This document shows positions 5,660 to 13,476 of a stretch of 13,476 nt of DNA, one piece after another (position 1 is the stretch's first letter; each line of letters begins with the position of its first letter). The notes under the pieces were generated by a model. That model did not search any database. It was not told where the DNA came from and was given only the letters and a program-made list of their open reading frames with translations. Origin of the DNA: JBATTK01 sp049670505 (GTDB lineage Bacteria; Bacteroidota; Bacteroidia; Flavobacteriales; Flavobacteriaceae); contig JBATTK010000123.1 in the NCBI GenBank assembly GCA_049670505.1, positions 1 through 13,476 of the forward strand. Reading direction: 5' to 3'. A program made the position numbers and the translations under genes.

Positions 5660-7854
5660 AAAGTAATCTTACTGATAAATTGGGTGCTCTGTTGTACCGG
5701 GTCAAAAATATCGGTTTGAGTATCGTTGAACACCAGATAGATAAAAGATAACGGCATATATTCCCAACTAAAGCGTACGTTCCATCGGCCCTGCTCGTCA
5801 AAACTGTTATATTGGTAAAAAGTCGATAGCTGCATCCTTGGATTTAAAGCCAAGCGCAGACTTCCCGTATATAAATCCGTATCCAAATTTTCCTGTAAAA
5901 TACCGACTCCGTTGATATTGTTGTGTTCGTAGTCGGCCGTAAGCGAAACATGGGGCAATGGCGCATAACGCAAACCCGCAATGACCGTATTACGGGTGCC
6001 ATTGTAAAAGTTCCCGAAGTCATATTCAACGGAACCGGATAGCTTTTTGGACTGGTCCGAATTGTATTGTAAAAGAAAGCGGGTATAGCTATAATCGCCC
6101 TGCTCAATATCAAGCCCTAAAGGAGCGAAGTTAAAGTTGATGTTCTGCCAAGTAGGCGTAAAAGAGGCCTCCACAAAACTATTGTCTTTAAACCAAGTAT
6201 AGATAGGAAAGATGTAAAGGCTCGATTGCTGAAAATTTCCGAAATCCTCAAAATCATGGTAATAATTAAAAAACGCCCCGGGATCCCAACGCCTAACAAA
6301 AGGTAGTGACTTTGGTCGCAATATGGCATAACCTCCCGGACTATGGTACATCACATCTTTTTGGAAAACGAAGCCCATATCCGGGGAGTAGTCCTCACTC
6401 ACAAACGCATTTATATACCCTATGTAATAGTCGTTGGTGCGTGCCCCTGCAAAGATTCGCCCGGAATAACCGCTATCTCCACTTTCGCTATCCAATGAAG
6501 TAGAGAGTAGGTAAGAAAGGGTAATTTCGGCTTTTGGGCGTATCAAGCCATCAATAGAAATCGTGGTATTGTTCTGATTATCGATGCCCAATTCGTTGGA
6601 GGAATCGTCGCGTCTATAAGTCATCATAGCTCCGATATTATTCTCTTTACCATAATTTTGGGTGTAACGTACCACACCGAAGGTACTGCCCGTACTATTA
6701 TCGGTTTCCCGTTGTCGCACGGCCAAAGCGGCAATGGTACGGTTTTCGGTACGGTCGGTATATCGGGCCCCAGCATCCAAGGGTGCAGGTGCTGCATTAA
6801 AAGTATTTTCCAGTCCTATAGTTCTGCTAAAAAACGGGCGTACTTGAAAATTACCCCCACCGGCCCAAATACCAGAGTTTTCCAAAAAGAACTGTCGCCG
6901 TTCGGGAAAGAAGATATTGAATCGTTCCAGGTTATTTACGGCCCTATCTACATCGGCCTGTGCAAAATCTGTGTTTATGGTCAAATCCAACACGGCATTA
7001 GGATTGATGGCCCATTTGACATCGCCCCCTACCTTGGGTTCGTTCAATTTATCGGTCAGCATATCCCCAGTTTTATTTTCGTCGTATTGGTATAGTGCAT
7101 AGGGTTCGATTCGGATGTTCGCCGAAGGAGGTGGCACTTCAAAACCCACTAATTTTGCAGCATATACCATCCGGTTTTCGGAGAAGGATTGCGGTATGGC
7201 GGGAAAAACGACCTTCTCAAAATCCTTTCGCGCCAAGCGGTAAAAGGTAATGCCCCATGATACGGGCACACCTTCTTTTGGTTTATCGTACCTAATGGAT
7301 TTGAAGGGAATGGCAAATTCGGCATAATAGCCATCATCGGTGCGTTGTGTGCGCACACGCCAAAGGGCATTCCAGTCCTCATCGGTATTGTTGTCGTTAA
7401 AGCTCTGCAAATCCAGTTGGTTGCCATGGGGCGTGGTCTGGAAGGAGACCGCATATTGTTTGGTATTCTGCGCATCGATTTGGATGCCGAACACATCGTT
7501 CTCCCCATTGTCGAAATCACGCCTCAAATCCTGCATCCGTACCCCTTTCTTTCCCAAGGAGTCCGCTGCAAAAACCCCAAAGTAGAGATTTTTATCGTCA
7601 TACAGCACACGAACGGTGGTCGGGTTTTTAATGGGGCCACCCTGAACAGGTTCTACCCTAAAGAAATTGGTTATGGGTTCAGCATTCTGCCAATCGGTCT
7701 CATTTAGCTTTCCATCAATAGCCAGCTTTCCTGTGGCAGGTGCGGCCGAAATGGTCACAGGGGTTTCGGGCGGCGGGAAGTTATCCGTTGCTTTTTCTTG
7801 CGCCATGGAAAAAAAACAGAGCGTGGATAAAATGAACGATAATGTTTTTTTCAT
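5644..7854 (-). CDS. DUF5916 outer-membrane protein with CBM9-like N-terminal domain
   Basis: A 736-residue protein with a signal peptide (residues 1-18, cleavage after SMA). Residues about 35-225 match the CBM9-like beta-sandwich found at the front of DUF5916 proteins: IDGKLNETDW, then VRVLYDDKNLYFGVFAADS, then DEDWNALWRVRTQRTDDGYYAEFAIPF. The remaining roughly 500 residues are the DUF5916 region, rich in alternating aromatic strands (for example FSRTIGLENTFNAA and repeated short Tyr/Phe strands), and the chain ends in FLKQF. The terminal Phe and strand pattern indicate an outer-membrane beta-barrel. Its ATG follows the permease stop by one base, so it is translationally coupled as the last gene of the ABC operon. 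This suggests it is the outer-membrane partner or the substrate-facing component of that system. No catalytic residues are apparent; surface glycan or ligand binding is inference. Confidence 0.85.
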   Translation of the reverse strand: MKKTLSFILSTLCFFSMAQEKATDNFPPPETPVTISAAPATGKLAIDGKLNETDWQNAEPITNFFRVEPVQGGPIKNPTTVRVLYDDKNLYFGVFAADSLGKKGVRMQDLRRDFDNGENDVFGIQIDAQNTKQYAVSFQTTPHGNQLDLQSFNDNNTDEDWNALWRVRTQRTDDGYYAEFAIPFKSIRYDKPKEGVPVSWGITFYRLARKDFEKVVFPAIPQSFSENRMVYAAKLVGFEVPPPSANIRIEPYALYQYDENKTGDMLTDKLNEPKVGGDVKWAINPNAVLDLTINTDFAQADVDRAVNNLERFNIFFPERRQFFLENSGIWAGGGNFQVRPFFSRTIGLENTFNAAPAPLDAGARYTDRTENRTIAALAVRQRETDNSTGSTFGVVRYTQNYGKENNIGAMMTYRRDDSSNELGIDNQNNTTISIDGLIRPKAEITLSYLLSTSLDSESGDSGYSGRIFAGARTNDYYIGYINAFVSEDYSPDMGFVFQKDVMYHSPGGYAILRPKSLPFVRRWDPGAFFNYYHDFEDFGNFQQSSLYIFPIYTWFKDNSFVEASFTPTWQNINFNFAPLGLDIEQGDYSYTRFLLQYNSDQSKKLSGSVEYDFGNFYNGTRNTVIAGLRYAPLPHVSLTADYEHNNINGVGILQENLDTDLYTGSLRLALNPRMQLSTFYQYNSFDEQGRWNVRFSWEYMPLSFIYLVFNDTQTDIFDPVQQSTQFISKITFLKQF

Positions 7855-7855
7855 C

Positions 7856-9286
7856 CTATGCTTGATTTAAAATACCTGCGCTTTTCACATTTTTGGAAAC
7901 CAAGAAACCTAAGCCGAACAAGCTGAGAGAAATCAAAAAAAGAACAGGTATTGTCCCAAATTGACCTTTGTTTTTATGTTCATACCTGAAACTCGGCAAA
8001 TTGGTATAATCCCTTTGCGAAAAATCCCGGTTGTTGTACAGGAAAGGCATAAAATGTTCTCGCCAAGTATTGGCAAAGGCCACGACCTGCTTTCTATAAC
8101 TTTCATAATCTGCGGTAGAAGTGCCCGCCATTTGGTTCAGGGATTCCTGAGCAATGATAGCAGGGGAGATCCATTTGAACTTTCCCACCCAATCCTGTTG
8201 TTTTTGTAATTGTTTTTCATAGGTATTGACCACGGGGCCTAGTTCCTCCTTGATCAATTTTTGGGAAGCCATATAGGGATGGTAGAATCCTCGGGACTGC
8301 GTGGTATCATTTATGGCATATTCAGGATGGTCGCGCAGGTAGTTATCCAGGATTTCGTCCTGTTTTTTGGTCACATCGGCTTTTAGATTGCGCATCTCAT
8401 TGATCATCAAGGTGCGTGAAGGCATGGGGTAGAGGGTATTGCCCAATTGGTTCAGCACCGAGGGTACCAATAACACGAAGACTACCCACAGCCCTAGCAG
8501 TGCAACGGCATTCTTGGCCGAACTGCCTACCCAAAGGTTCACCAAAAAGGCCAAGGCGAACCAGAAGAGCATGTAGGCCAATACAAGTCCGAGCAAACCA
8601 AAAAACACGTCTGCTTGGGCAAAGGGATTATAACCGAAAGCCAGAAAAACGATCATCAACGCCCCAATGACCAATACCGATAACCAGAAAAAACGGAGCC
8701 CCAATTTTTGCAATACCCAATTTTGGATACCGATGGGTTGCGATGCCAACAACCGTAGTGAACCACTTTCTCTTTCTGAGGAAAGTACATTGTATGAAAA
8801 GGCGATGATGAGCAAGGGGAGCAAGTAGACAATAACAAAAGCGAAATCAAAACTTCCAAAGAGCAACTGCACCGGACTGGTCATCTCGGTAAAGTTGAGG
8901 GCAAAATCATCGCCCGATACCTTGGGTTTTACATAATGGGTAAATAAATCGGCTTGCCCTGTGGAAATAAAAGCCATGGGCTGTGGCTCCATCGCTGCCA
9001 CCCTAGGATGGTAATTGCCTACCGCCATGGGGCTTTTTGGAACCGTCCAATAAGGTACGCTCACTTCAAGGCCTTGCTCCACGGAATCCAACAACTTCAG
9101 CATCATCACATCGTTCTCTTTTACTTCATATTTGGCCGCAGCGATATCTTTTTGGCGTTTTTCTACTTTTTGTTTGCCGTTGAGTGCCGCAAACCCAAAG
9201 AGCAACAATAGTATGATGCTCAGTAATTGAATCCATCGGCTGCGCAACAACAGCTTTAGTTCGTATTTAAAATTGTAGGATAGCAT
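7856..9286 (-). CDS. DUF3526 ABC-2 permease, subunit B (module 1)
   Basis: 476 residues from the ATG at 9284-9286. A TTG two codons upstream would overlap the preceding gene, but the ATG leaves the same 2-base gap seen in the other module. One membrane segment near residues 19-37 is followed by an extracytoplasmic domain of about 110 residues. A five-helix bundle comes next, opening with YLLPLLIIAFSYN and the cytoplasmic ERESGSLRLLASQ element typical of ABC-2 permeases. A long soluble segment after the YPMPSR motif precedes a last helix near the C-terminus (LFLISLSLFGLGFLVS). It is paralogous to the permease at 11495-12841. It pairs with subunit A (9289-10695) and the ATPase to form the transporter. 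Substrate unknown. Confidence 0.85.
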   Translation of the reverse strand: MLSYNFKYELKLLLRSRWIQLLSIILLLLFGFAALNGKQKVEKRQKDIAAAKYEVKENDVMMLKLLDSVEQGLEVSVPYWTVPKSPMAVGNYHPRVAAMEPQPMAFISTGQADLFTHYVKPKVSGDDFALNFTEMTSPVQLLFGSFDFAFVIVYLLPLLIIAFSYNVLSSERESGSLRLLASQPIGIQNWVLQKLGLRFFWLSVLVIGALMIVFLAFGYNPFAQADVFFGLLGLVLAYMLFWFALAFLVNLWVGSSAKNAVALLGLWVVFVLLVPSVLNQLGNTLYPMPSRTLMINEMRNLKADVTKKQDEILDNYLRDHPEYAINDTTQSRGFYHPYMASQKLIKEELGPVVNTYEKQLQKQQDWVGKFKWISPAIIAQESLNQMAGTSTADYESYRKQVVAFANTWREHFMPFLYNNRDFSQRDYTNLPSFRYEHKNKGQFGTIPVLFLISLSLFGLGFLVSKNVKSAGILNQA

Positions 9287-9288
9287 AA

Positions 9289-10695
9289 TCAAATGGTTTT
9301 AGTGTTAAAGAACAAGAGTCCGAAAGAGGCCAAAAGCCAGATTCCTAAAATCCCCAGGTTCGAGGTGTTTCGTGAAAGAATGGATCCCAGTTCCGGTGGA
9401 TCGTATTCAAAGGCGGGTAAATCTTTCCATACACCGGCATTTGCCTGATAACTCCAATCGCCGTACGATGAATTTTCTGCAAAATTGTCGTTCAAAAACT
9501 TCTGTGTAGCGATTCGATATCCCTCGGCCGCATCGGCGAAGTCCCAATGGGTCGCATAGTCCGTATGAGCAAGTGCCATGCTTAGAAAACGTGTGGGCAG
9601 ATAGGGCGAAATCGCAGCCAAACCTCTATACACCTTGGACTGATTGGTATATTGGTCTTTTAAATAGTTGTAATGTTTAAAATAAACCTCGGCCTCGTGT
9701 TCCTCCCCCTTTTGCATCCGATAGCCATCAAAATTAAAGGGCAGTTGGTGAAGGCTGTCCACACCGTATTCCCTAAGTACATCTTCTTCCAGCCTTTTGG
9801 CTTCCTTGCTCCACGGATTGTGTCCATCCAACCCCTCTTTTTTGTCCTTGAGTACATTTGCCGCAAATTCTTGTCGAGTTGGATAAGGGTGTTTGGTTTC
9901 CGCAATATTACTTGCCGCCTTGGGTGCCGCCAAACAAGCAATGATCCATAGACAGAGCGAGACCACCAAGGAAATGCCCGATTTTTTAGTTCTGCAGGAA
10001 ATGAGCAAGACGATATTGATGAAAATGATGTAATACCCTGTATACACTAAAAACATCACAAGCAATGCGTTCCAATTGAACACTCCAAAATCATCAAGGT
10101 TACTTAACAGCACTCCGGCCAAGAGAAACAATACCGCCGTGATGATGAAAATGGGCAAGAAAAGGGCCATCCACTTTCCCACTAGCCATTTCCAAGTGGT
10201 TATGCCCTGACTTTTCAATAAAGTCAAGGTTCCCATTTCCCGCTCCTTGGTAAAGCTGTTATACCCCAAAAGAATGATGAGCAGGGGAATAATAAATAGC
10301 AAAATAAAGTCAGGGGTCAAATCACCAAAACGGGCCAACCCCGTTTGATCTGCCGCGGCACTAAACTGTGCCTCGTTGCGCTTGTGGGCCTCCAAAAAAA
10401 TAGAAGTACCTGCATATTTGTCCACGCCTTGGTCAACCAAGGACAATGGATATTTAGGTTTAAAGGCATAGGTACCGTAATGTGCTGCGGAATGCGGGTT
10501 CTTTTCACCCTGGTTGTCCCATACGGTCCGTTCAGCCATTTTGGCCGTTGCATATTGTTCATTTATGCTGCTGTACTGTCGAGTACTGATCCATACCGCT
10601 ACTCCCAACAGTAAAATTACGATGCTAAAGGCAATGCGAACACGTCCCTCGCGCAGCAACTCCTTTGTTTCCTTTAAAAACGTCTTTATTATCAT
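9289..10695 (-). CDS. DUF3526 ABC-2 permease, subunit A (module 1)
   Basis: A 468-residue inner-membrane protein. TM1 is at about 20-37, followed by an extracytoplasmic domain of about 90 residues and a helix bundle beginning FILLFIIPLLIILLGYN (130-146). EREMGTLTLLKSQG (151-164) is the coupling element facing the ATPase. The soluble segment after KHPYPTRQEF holds GVDSLHQLPFN (311-321) and GYRMQKGEE (324-332), the hallmark shared with the truncated permease at 12844. A final helix (LGILGIWLLASFGLLFF) ends the chain. The start ATG overlaps the ATPase stop by four bases (ATGA), which implies translational coupling. Two non-identical permeases per ATPase suggest a heterodimeric ABC-2 transporter. 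Confidence 0.85.
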   Translation of the reverse strand: MIIKTFLKETKELLREGRVRIAFSIVILLLGVAVWISTRQYSSINEQYATAKMAERTVWDNQGEKNPHSAAHYGTYAFKPKYPLSLVDQGVDKYAGTSIFLEAHKRNEAQFSAAADQTGLARFGDLTPDFILLFIIPLLIILLGYNSFTKEREMGTLTLLKSQGITTWKWLVGKWMALFLPIFIITAVLFLLAGVLLSNLDDFGVFNWNALLVMFLVYTGYYIIFINIVLLISCRTKKSGISLVVSLCLWIIACLAAPKAASNIAETKHPYPTRQEFAANVLKDKKEGLDGHNPWSKEAKRLEEDVLREYGVDSLHQLPFNFDGYRMQKGEEHEAEVYFKHYNYLKDQYTNQSKVYRGLAAISPYLPTRFLSMALAHTDYATHWDFADAAEGYRIATQKFLNDNFAENSSYGDWSYQANAGVWKDLPAFEYDPPELGSILSRNTSNLGILGIWLLASFGLLFFNTKTI

Positions 10696-11408
10696 ATTTT
10701 CAACTCTTTATATTCCATGGTATTGAGATAAGCCTTTTCCAGTTCAGGAAGTGTCATGTCGTTAGCCTCAAACTGTTGCTTCAACTGCCCATTTTTCATA
10801 ATACCGATATGGGTGGCCACTTCCTTTGCACGGAAAAGGTCGTGCGTTGCCATAAGGGTGGCGACCCCCTTAGCCCTCAGTTTTTGGAGCAAGTGGCCGA
10901 ACTCGTTACTCGCCTTCGGGTCAAGACCCGAAGTAGGTTCGTCAAGCAGCAGTACCTTTGCATCCTTTGCTAAGGCGATGGCAATGCCTACTTTTTGCCG
11001 CATCCCCTTGGAAAAGTTGCCGATACGGTTGTGGAAGGCTTCCGATTGGAGTCCGACCTCTTCCAAAAAACTCTCCAATTGGGTTTTGTTCAGATTTTTA
11101 CCCCCGATACCGGAAAAATAATCGAGGTTTTCCATCGCGCTCAGGCTCGGGTATAACATCAAATTTTCTGGGATGTAGGCCAAAAACCGCTTGGTTTCCA
11201 GTAGGTTTTCCTGAACATTCAATTGATTGATAAAGGCACTTCCCGATGTGGGCTCTATAAAGCCCAACAAAAGGTTGATGGTAGTGGTCTTACCGGCACC
11301 GTTCGCGCCTAAAAGGCAATAAATATCACCTTCTTTGACCGATAGTTCCAGGTGGTCCAAAGCGGTAAAATCGTCGTACTTTTTTGTTAAATTGTTTGTG
11401 ATGATCAT
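10692..11408 (-). CDS. ABC transporter ATP-binding protein (ABC-2 type)
   Basis: A 238-residue nucleotide-binding subunit with all expected motifs: Walker A GANGAGKT (34-41), Q-loop region YIPENLMLYPSL (78-89) with Glu81 in place of Gln, signature NFSKGMRQK (131-139, a degenerate LSGGQ as usual in this class), Walker B LLLDEP (153-158) with SGLDP D-loop (160-164), and H-loop His189 in MATHD. It energises the permease pair encoded immediately downstream. It is preceded by an 86-base gap, the only substantial break in the minus-strand block, so an independent promoter is possible. It resembles GldA/BcrA/NatA-like ATPases at motif level, but the permeases are not of those systems, so no symbol is given. 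Confidence 0.95.
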   Translation of the reverse strand: MIITNNLTKKYDDFTALDHLELSVKEGDIYCLLGANGAGKTTTINLLLGFIEPTSGSAFINQLNVQENLLETKRFLAYIPENLMLYPSLSAMENLDYFSGIGGKNLNKTQLESFLEEVGLQSEAFHNRIGNFSKGMRQKVGIAIALAKDAKVLLLDEPTSGLDPKASNEFGHLLQKLRAKGVATLMATHDLFRAKEVATHIGIMKNGQLKQQFEANDMTLPELEKAYLNTMEYKELKI

Positions 11409-11494
11409 ATCTTATTTATTTTGATGTAGTATTGTTTTGCAATAGGTGTTACTTATATTCTTATTATTGCATATTGTATTAGGCGCTTACCTCT
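11409..11494 (-). promoter_or_regulatory. 86-base inter-module gap, possible promoter
   Basis: The only non-coding stretch within the ABC block; it is AT-rich. No exact Bacteroidota promoter (TTG and TAnnTTTG) could be found. A weak inverted repeat ATTG-TTTTG-CAAT lies at 11431-11443. The gap may separate two transcription units or be a leader for the ATPase gene. Confidence 0.25.
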
Positions 11495-12841
11495 CTAATG
11501 CAACCTTCGTCCAATGATGATACAGCTGAGAAACATGATAAAAGTGGTAATTAGTAAAGGCCACATAAAATGGATATGTTTTTTATCATTTCCGCCAATA
11601 TCCCTATATCTTGGTGTAAATTTTGTCCAATCCACATCATCCCCAGATAGTTCTTTAAATATCTTCGGATAAAAGAACAACCTTAATTCCTCATGAAAAT
11701 CGCTCGTTACATCCAAAAAGTTTAGGTGCTGATCAAGACTGGTTCCTGCAAGTTCATTGAAGGCCAATTGCAGATGCATATTGGGTAAAAATGTAGACAA
11801 CTGCTTACTGGCTTTTTCCCGTTCGCCCATTTTTTGCAGTAATGCCCTGGTATCTTTGGCTGAATCATCATCTCCCATTTGCTGCATGGCATAATACCAA
11901 GTCCAGTTAAAGCCTTCGGTCGGATACCCAAATTCTTGAAACTGGGGATAATGGTCGTAAAACTTTCGCAAGGTTTCCCTTTTATCGGTATCCCATTTGG
12001 TATGGTACCCGTCCCGCTGACTGATCATCGTGCTCAAAGCTTCCGGAACTGGATATTTATTTGTTAAATACGCATTGATTCCTGCAGGCAATAGAATGAG
12101 CAACACCAGCCAAATGGATAACAGGAGCAATGCATTGAACCCCGAGCTTTTTTTAAAATTGATGATAAAAAAGCAGAGGGCGAACCAAAATGCGACATAG
12201 CATACCGATAGGAGTACCACCATCATAAAATTCGCACCCAAAGGAATAGACAATACTATTTTTGCGATTGTGAGCAATATCCCGAGAACTGCATATATGA
12301 GTATGACCCGAACGGATAACTTTGTTAAGAGATATTTCAGTTTTGATGGCGTCTGTACGGATACCAATCGCCAAGTTCCCGTCTCGGTTTCTTCAGATAA
12401 TAAATTAAAGGTAAAAACGATAATCAAGAGTGGAAAAAGGTATATCAACACGAAGGACAGATCCAGATTGCCTGATTGTAAATTCATGGGGTTGACCAAA
12501 TCTGTATCATATCGTTGTCCCTCTAAATTTTTAATCGTGATTCGCTGTATATTGGGATTCACATCGCTTTGACCAATGGAAAGTCCGGCAAGATGAGTCG
12601 GGCTGTTTACAAAAGCGAATTTGACATAATACATCAAAAGTCCCAAATCGTCTTTGTGCAGTGCCACATTTCGTTCTATATGCCTTTTTTGATAGCTTTC
12701 TACTTGGTCAATTGCCGCTTTCTTTTGTGATAGGAATTGATTTCCGATACCGATACTTATCGCTCCTAATACCAGTATAAGTACCAAACTGGCTAGAACT
12801 GCTCGTGACCTTAAAAATTGTAAAAAAAGAAGTCTATACAT
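11495..12841 (-). CDS. DUF3526 ABC-2 permease, subunit B' (module 2)
   Basis: 448 residues; paralogue of the permease at 7856-9286. TM1 is at about 15-33, an extracytoplasmic domain runs to about residue 127, then comes the bundle starting FVLIYLFPLLIIVFTFN (130-146). The coupling element is altered to ETETGTWRLVSVQ (151-163), losing the conserved Arg of EREx. A KYPVPEA motif (matching YPMPSR of the paralogue) follows the fifth helix, then a long soluble segment and a final helix (428-446). The ATG follows the stop codon of the partial permease by two bases, as in module 1. Base composition is clearly lower in G+C than module 1. No ATPase for this pair is visible; it should lie beyond 13476, or the pair shares the module-1 ATPase. 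Confidence 0.8.
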   Translation of the reverse strand: MYRLLFLQFLRSRAVLASLVLILVLGAISIGIGNQFLSQKKAAIDQVESYQKRHIERNVALHKDDLGLLMYYVKFAFVNSPTHLAGLSIGQSDVNPNIQRITIKNLEGQRYDTDLVNPMNLQSGNLDLSFVLIYLFPLLIIVFTFNLLSEETETGTWRLVSVQTPSKLKYLLTKLSVRVILIYAVLGILLTIAKIVLSIPLGANFMMVVLLSVCYVAFWFALCFFIINFKKSSGFNALLLLSIWLVLLILLPAGINAYLTNKYPVPEALSTMISQRDGYHTKWDTDKRETLRKFYDHYPQFQEFGYPTEGFNWTWYYAMQQMGDDDSAKDTRALLQKMGEREKASKQLSTFLPNMHLQLAFNELAGTSLDQHLNFLDVTSDFHEELRLFFYPKIFKELSGDDVDWTKFTPRYRDIGGNDKKHIHFMWPLLITTFIMFLSCIIIGRRLH

Positions 12842-12843
12842 GG

Positions 12844-13476
12844 CTATATCGCTTTTGCTTTTTTAGAAAGGTATCCTAGGCCTAAAAAGAACAACAGTAC
12901 CCAACCCAATAGGGAGAAAATTCCCAATGAGGCTTCTTTCAACGAACTTTGCAAAGGCTGCATCCGGTGCTCAAAATCAGGGAATTCCTCCCAATGTTCA
13001 TGTCCTACCACATGGTCTTTTCCTTCCGAACCACTTATTTTGGTGGTACTGATGTATTCCATCTGAAGTTCGTTCATTTCTTGAGCCAATTGGTATCGAT
13101 AGATTTCAGCTTGTTCCTGAAAATCCACATAACCTTTAAAATCGGTTCCTGTAAAAGTCATGGATATCGTCTTGATAGCCGTGAATGGATTAAGAACTGC
13201 GGTAAATCGGCTGACGTTGTTCTGTTTTTGATAGATATATAACAGACTATCATGGTGCTTTTTGTATAGGTTTGCACTAGTTTTCTCCCCTTCCCGCATT
13301 ACAAAACCTCCATAGTTAAAGGGAAGTTGGGTAACGGAATCAACACCATGAACAGCCAAAACCGAATCTTTCAATCTGTTGAAATATGGGTCATTGGGGT
13401 CATGACTATCTCCTTTTTTAATCACATCCCGTTCAACGGCCGATTGAAAACTCAATTTTGAAGGGGTAGGATATAT
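12844..13476 (-). CDS. DUF3526 ABC-2 permease, subunit A' (module 2; C-terminal part)
   Basis: The gene runs off the right edge; 210 C-terminal residues are present, and the frame stays open to base 13476, where it reads IYPTPSKLSF, matching KHPYPTRQEF of subunit A. The visible part is the soluble segment, with GVDSVTQLPFN and GFVMREGEK aligned to GVDSLHQLPFN and GYRMQKGEE of the permease at 9289-10695, and a last helix (LGIFSLLGWVLLFFLGLGYLS). It is therefore the A-type partner of the permease at 11495-12841. A TTG at 13453-13455 is internal, not the start. Confidence 0.85.
   Translation of the reverse strand: MYPTPSKLSFQSAVERDVIKKGDSHDPNDPYFNRLKDSVLAVHGVDSVTQLPFNYGGFVMREGEKTSANLYKKHHDSLLYIYQKQNNVSRFTAVLNPFTAIKTISMTFTGTDFKGYVDFQEQAEIYRYQLAQEMNELQMEYISTTKISGSEGKDHVVGHEHWEEFPDFEHRMQPLQSSLKEASLGIFSLLGWVLLFFLGLGYLSKKAKAI

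Noticed and set aside
9287..9292. TTG start for permease B two codons upstream
   Set aside because: It overlaps the stop of the preceding gene; the ATG at 9286 restores the 2-base gap seen in module 2.
9673..9951. Plus-strand open frame inside permease A
   Set aside because: Shadow of the strongly supported minus-strand permease.
10692..11408. Gliding-motility ATPase GldA
   Set aside because: The partner permeases are DUF3526 proteins with large extracytoplasmic domains, not GldF/GldG-like.

Overview
The window looks like a chromosomal segment of a marine-type Flavobacteriaceae (Bacteroidota). It has AT-rich spacers, no recognisable Shine-Dalgarno sequences, a DUF5916/CBM9-like outer-membrane protein that is typical of this phylum, and DUF3526-type ABC-2 permeases. 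The genus cannot be decided from the sequence alone.

Region 1 (1-4200) is an accessory, cassette-like array. It holds five short, functionally unrelated genes: a DUF5694 protein on +, then a RibD/dihydrofolate-reductase-like protein, a VOC/glyoxalase-fold protein, an extended SDR (NAD-dependent epimerase type) and a secreted SnoaL/DUF4440-like protein, all on -. Each gene has its own spacer. The spacers carry degenerate, imperfect inverted repeats that end, on the + strand, in a GTTGT/GTTAG-type edge. Beside each of the four minus-strand genes, that edge lies directly against the 3' end of the gene, as a recombination or termination element trailing a cassette would. Two of the spacers also contain a short GC-rich palindromic insert with the core CCGCCGGC.

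Region 2 (4217-4585) is a junction. It holds the decayed C-terminus of a tyrosine recombinase: the LGH box is present, the nucleophile tyrosine appears to be Phe, the HxLR box is deleted, and stop codons and a frame change lie upstream. It marks the edge of the array.

Region 3 (4586-13476) looks like stable chromosomal content. A secreted M14-type (succinylglutamate desuccinylase/aspartoacylase-like) metallohydrolase runs toward a long minus-strand block. In transcription order that block is: truncated DUF3526 permease A', permease B', an 86-base gap, ABC ATPase, permease A, permease B, and the DUF5916 outer-membrane beta-barrel. It is therefore two tandem paralogous permease pairs. In each pair the A stop and the B start codon are separated by exactly two bases. 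The second module is tightly coupled (4-base overlap, 2-base gap, 1-base gap) to the outer-membrane protein. I infer an envelope export or remodelling system: an inner-membrane ABC-2 transporter with heterodimeric permeases that carry large extracytoplasmic domains, linked to a surface barrel with a CBM9-like head. The substrate is unknown. The two modules differ in base composition, so the duplication is not recent.
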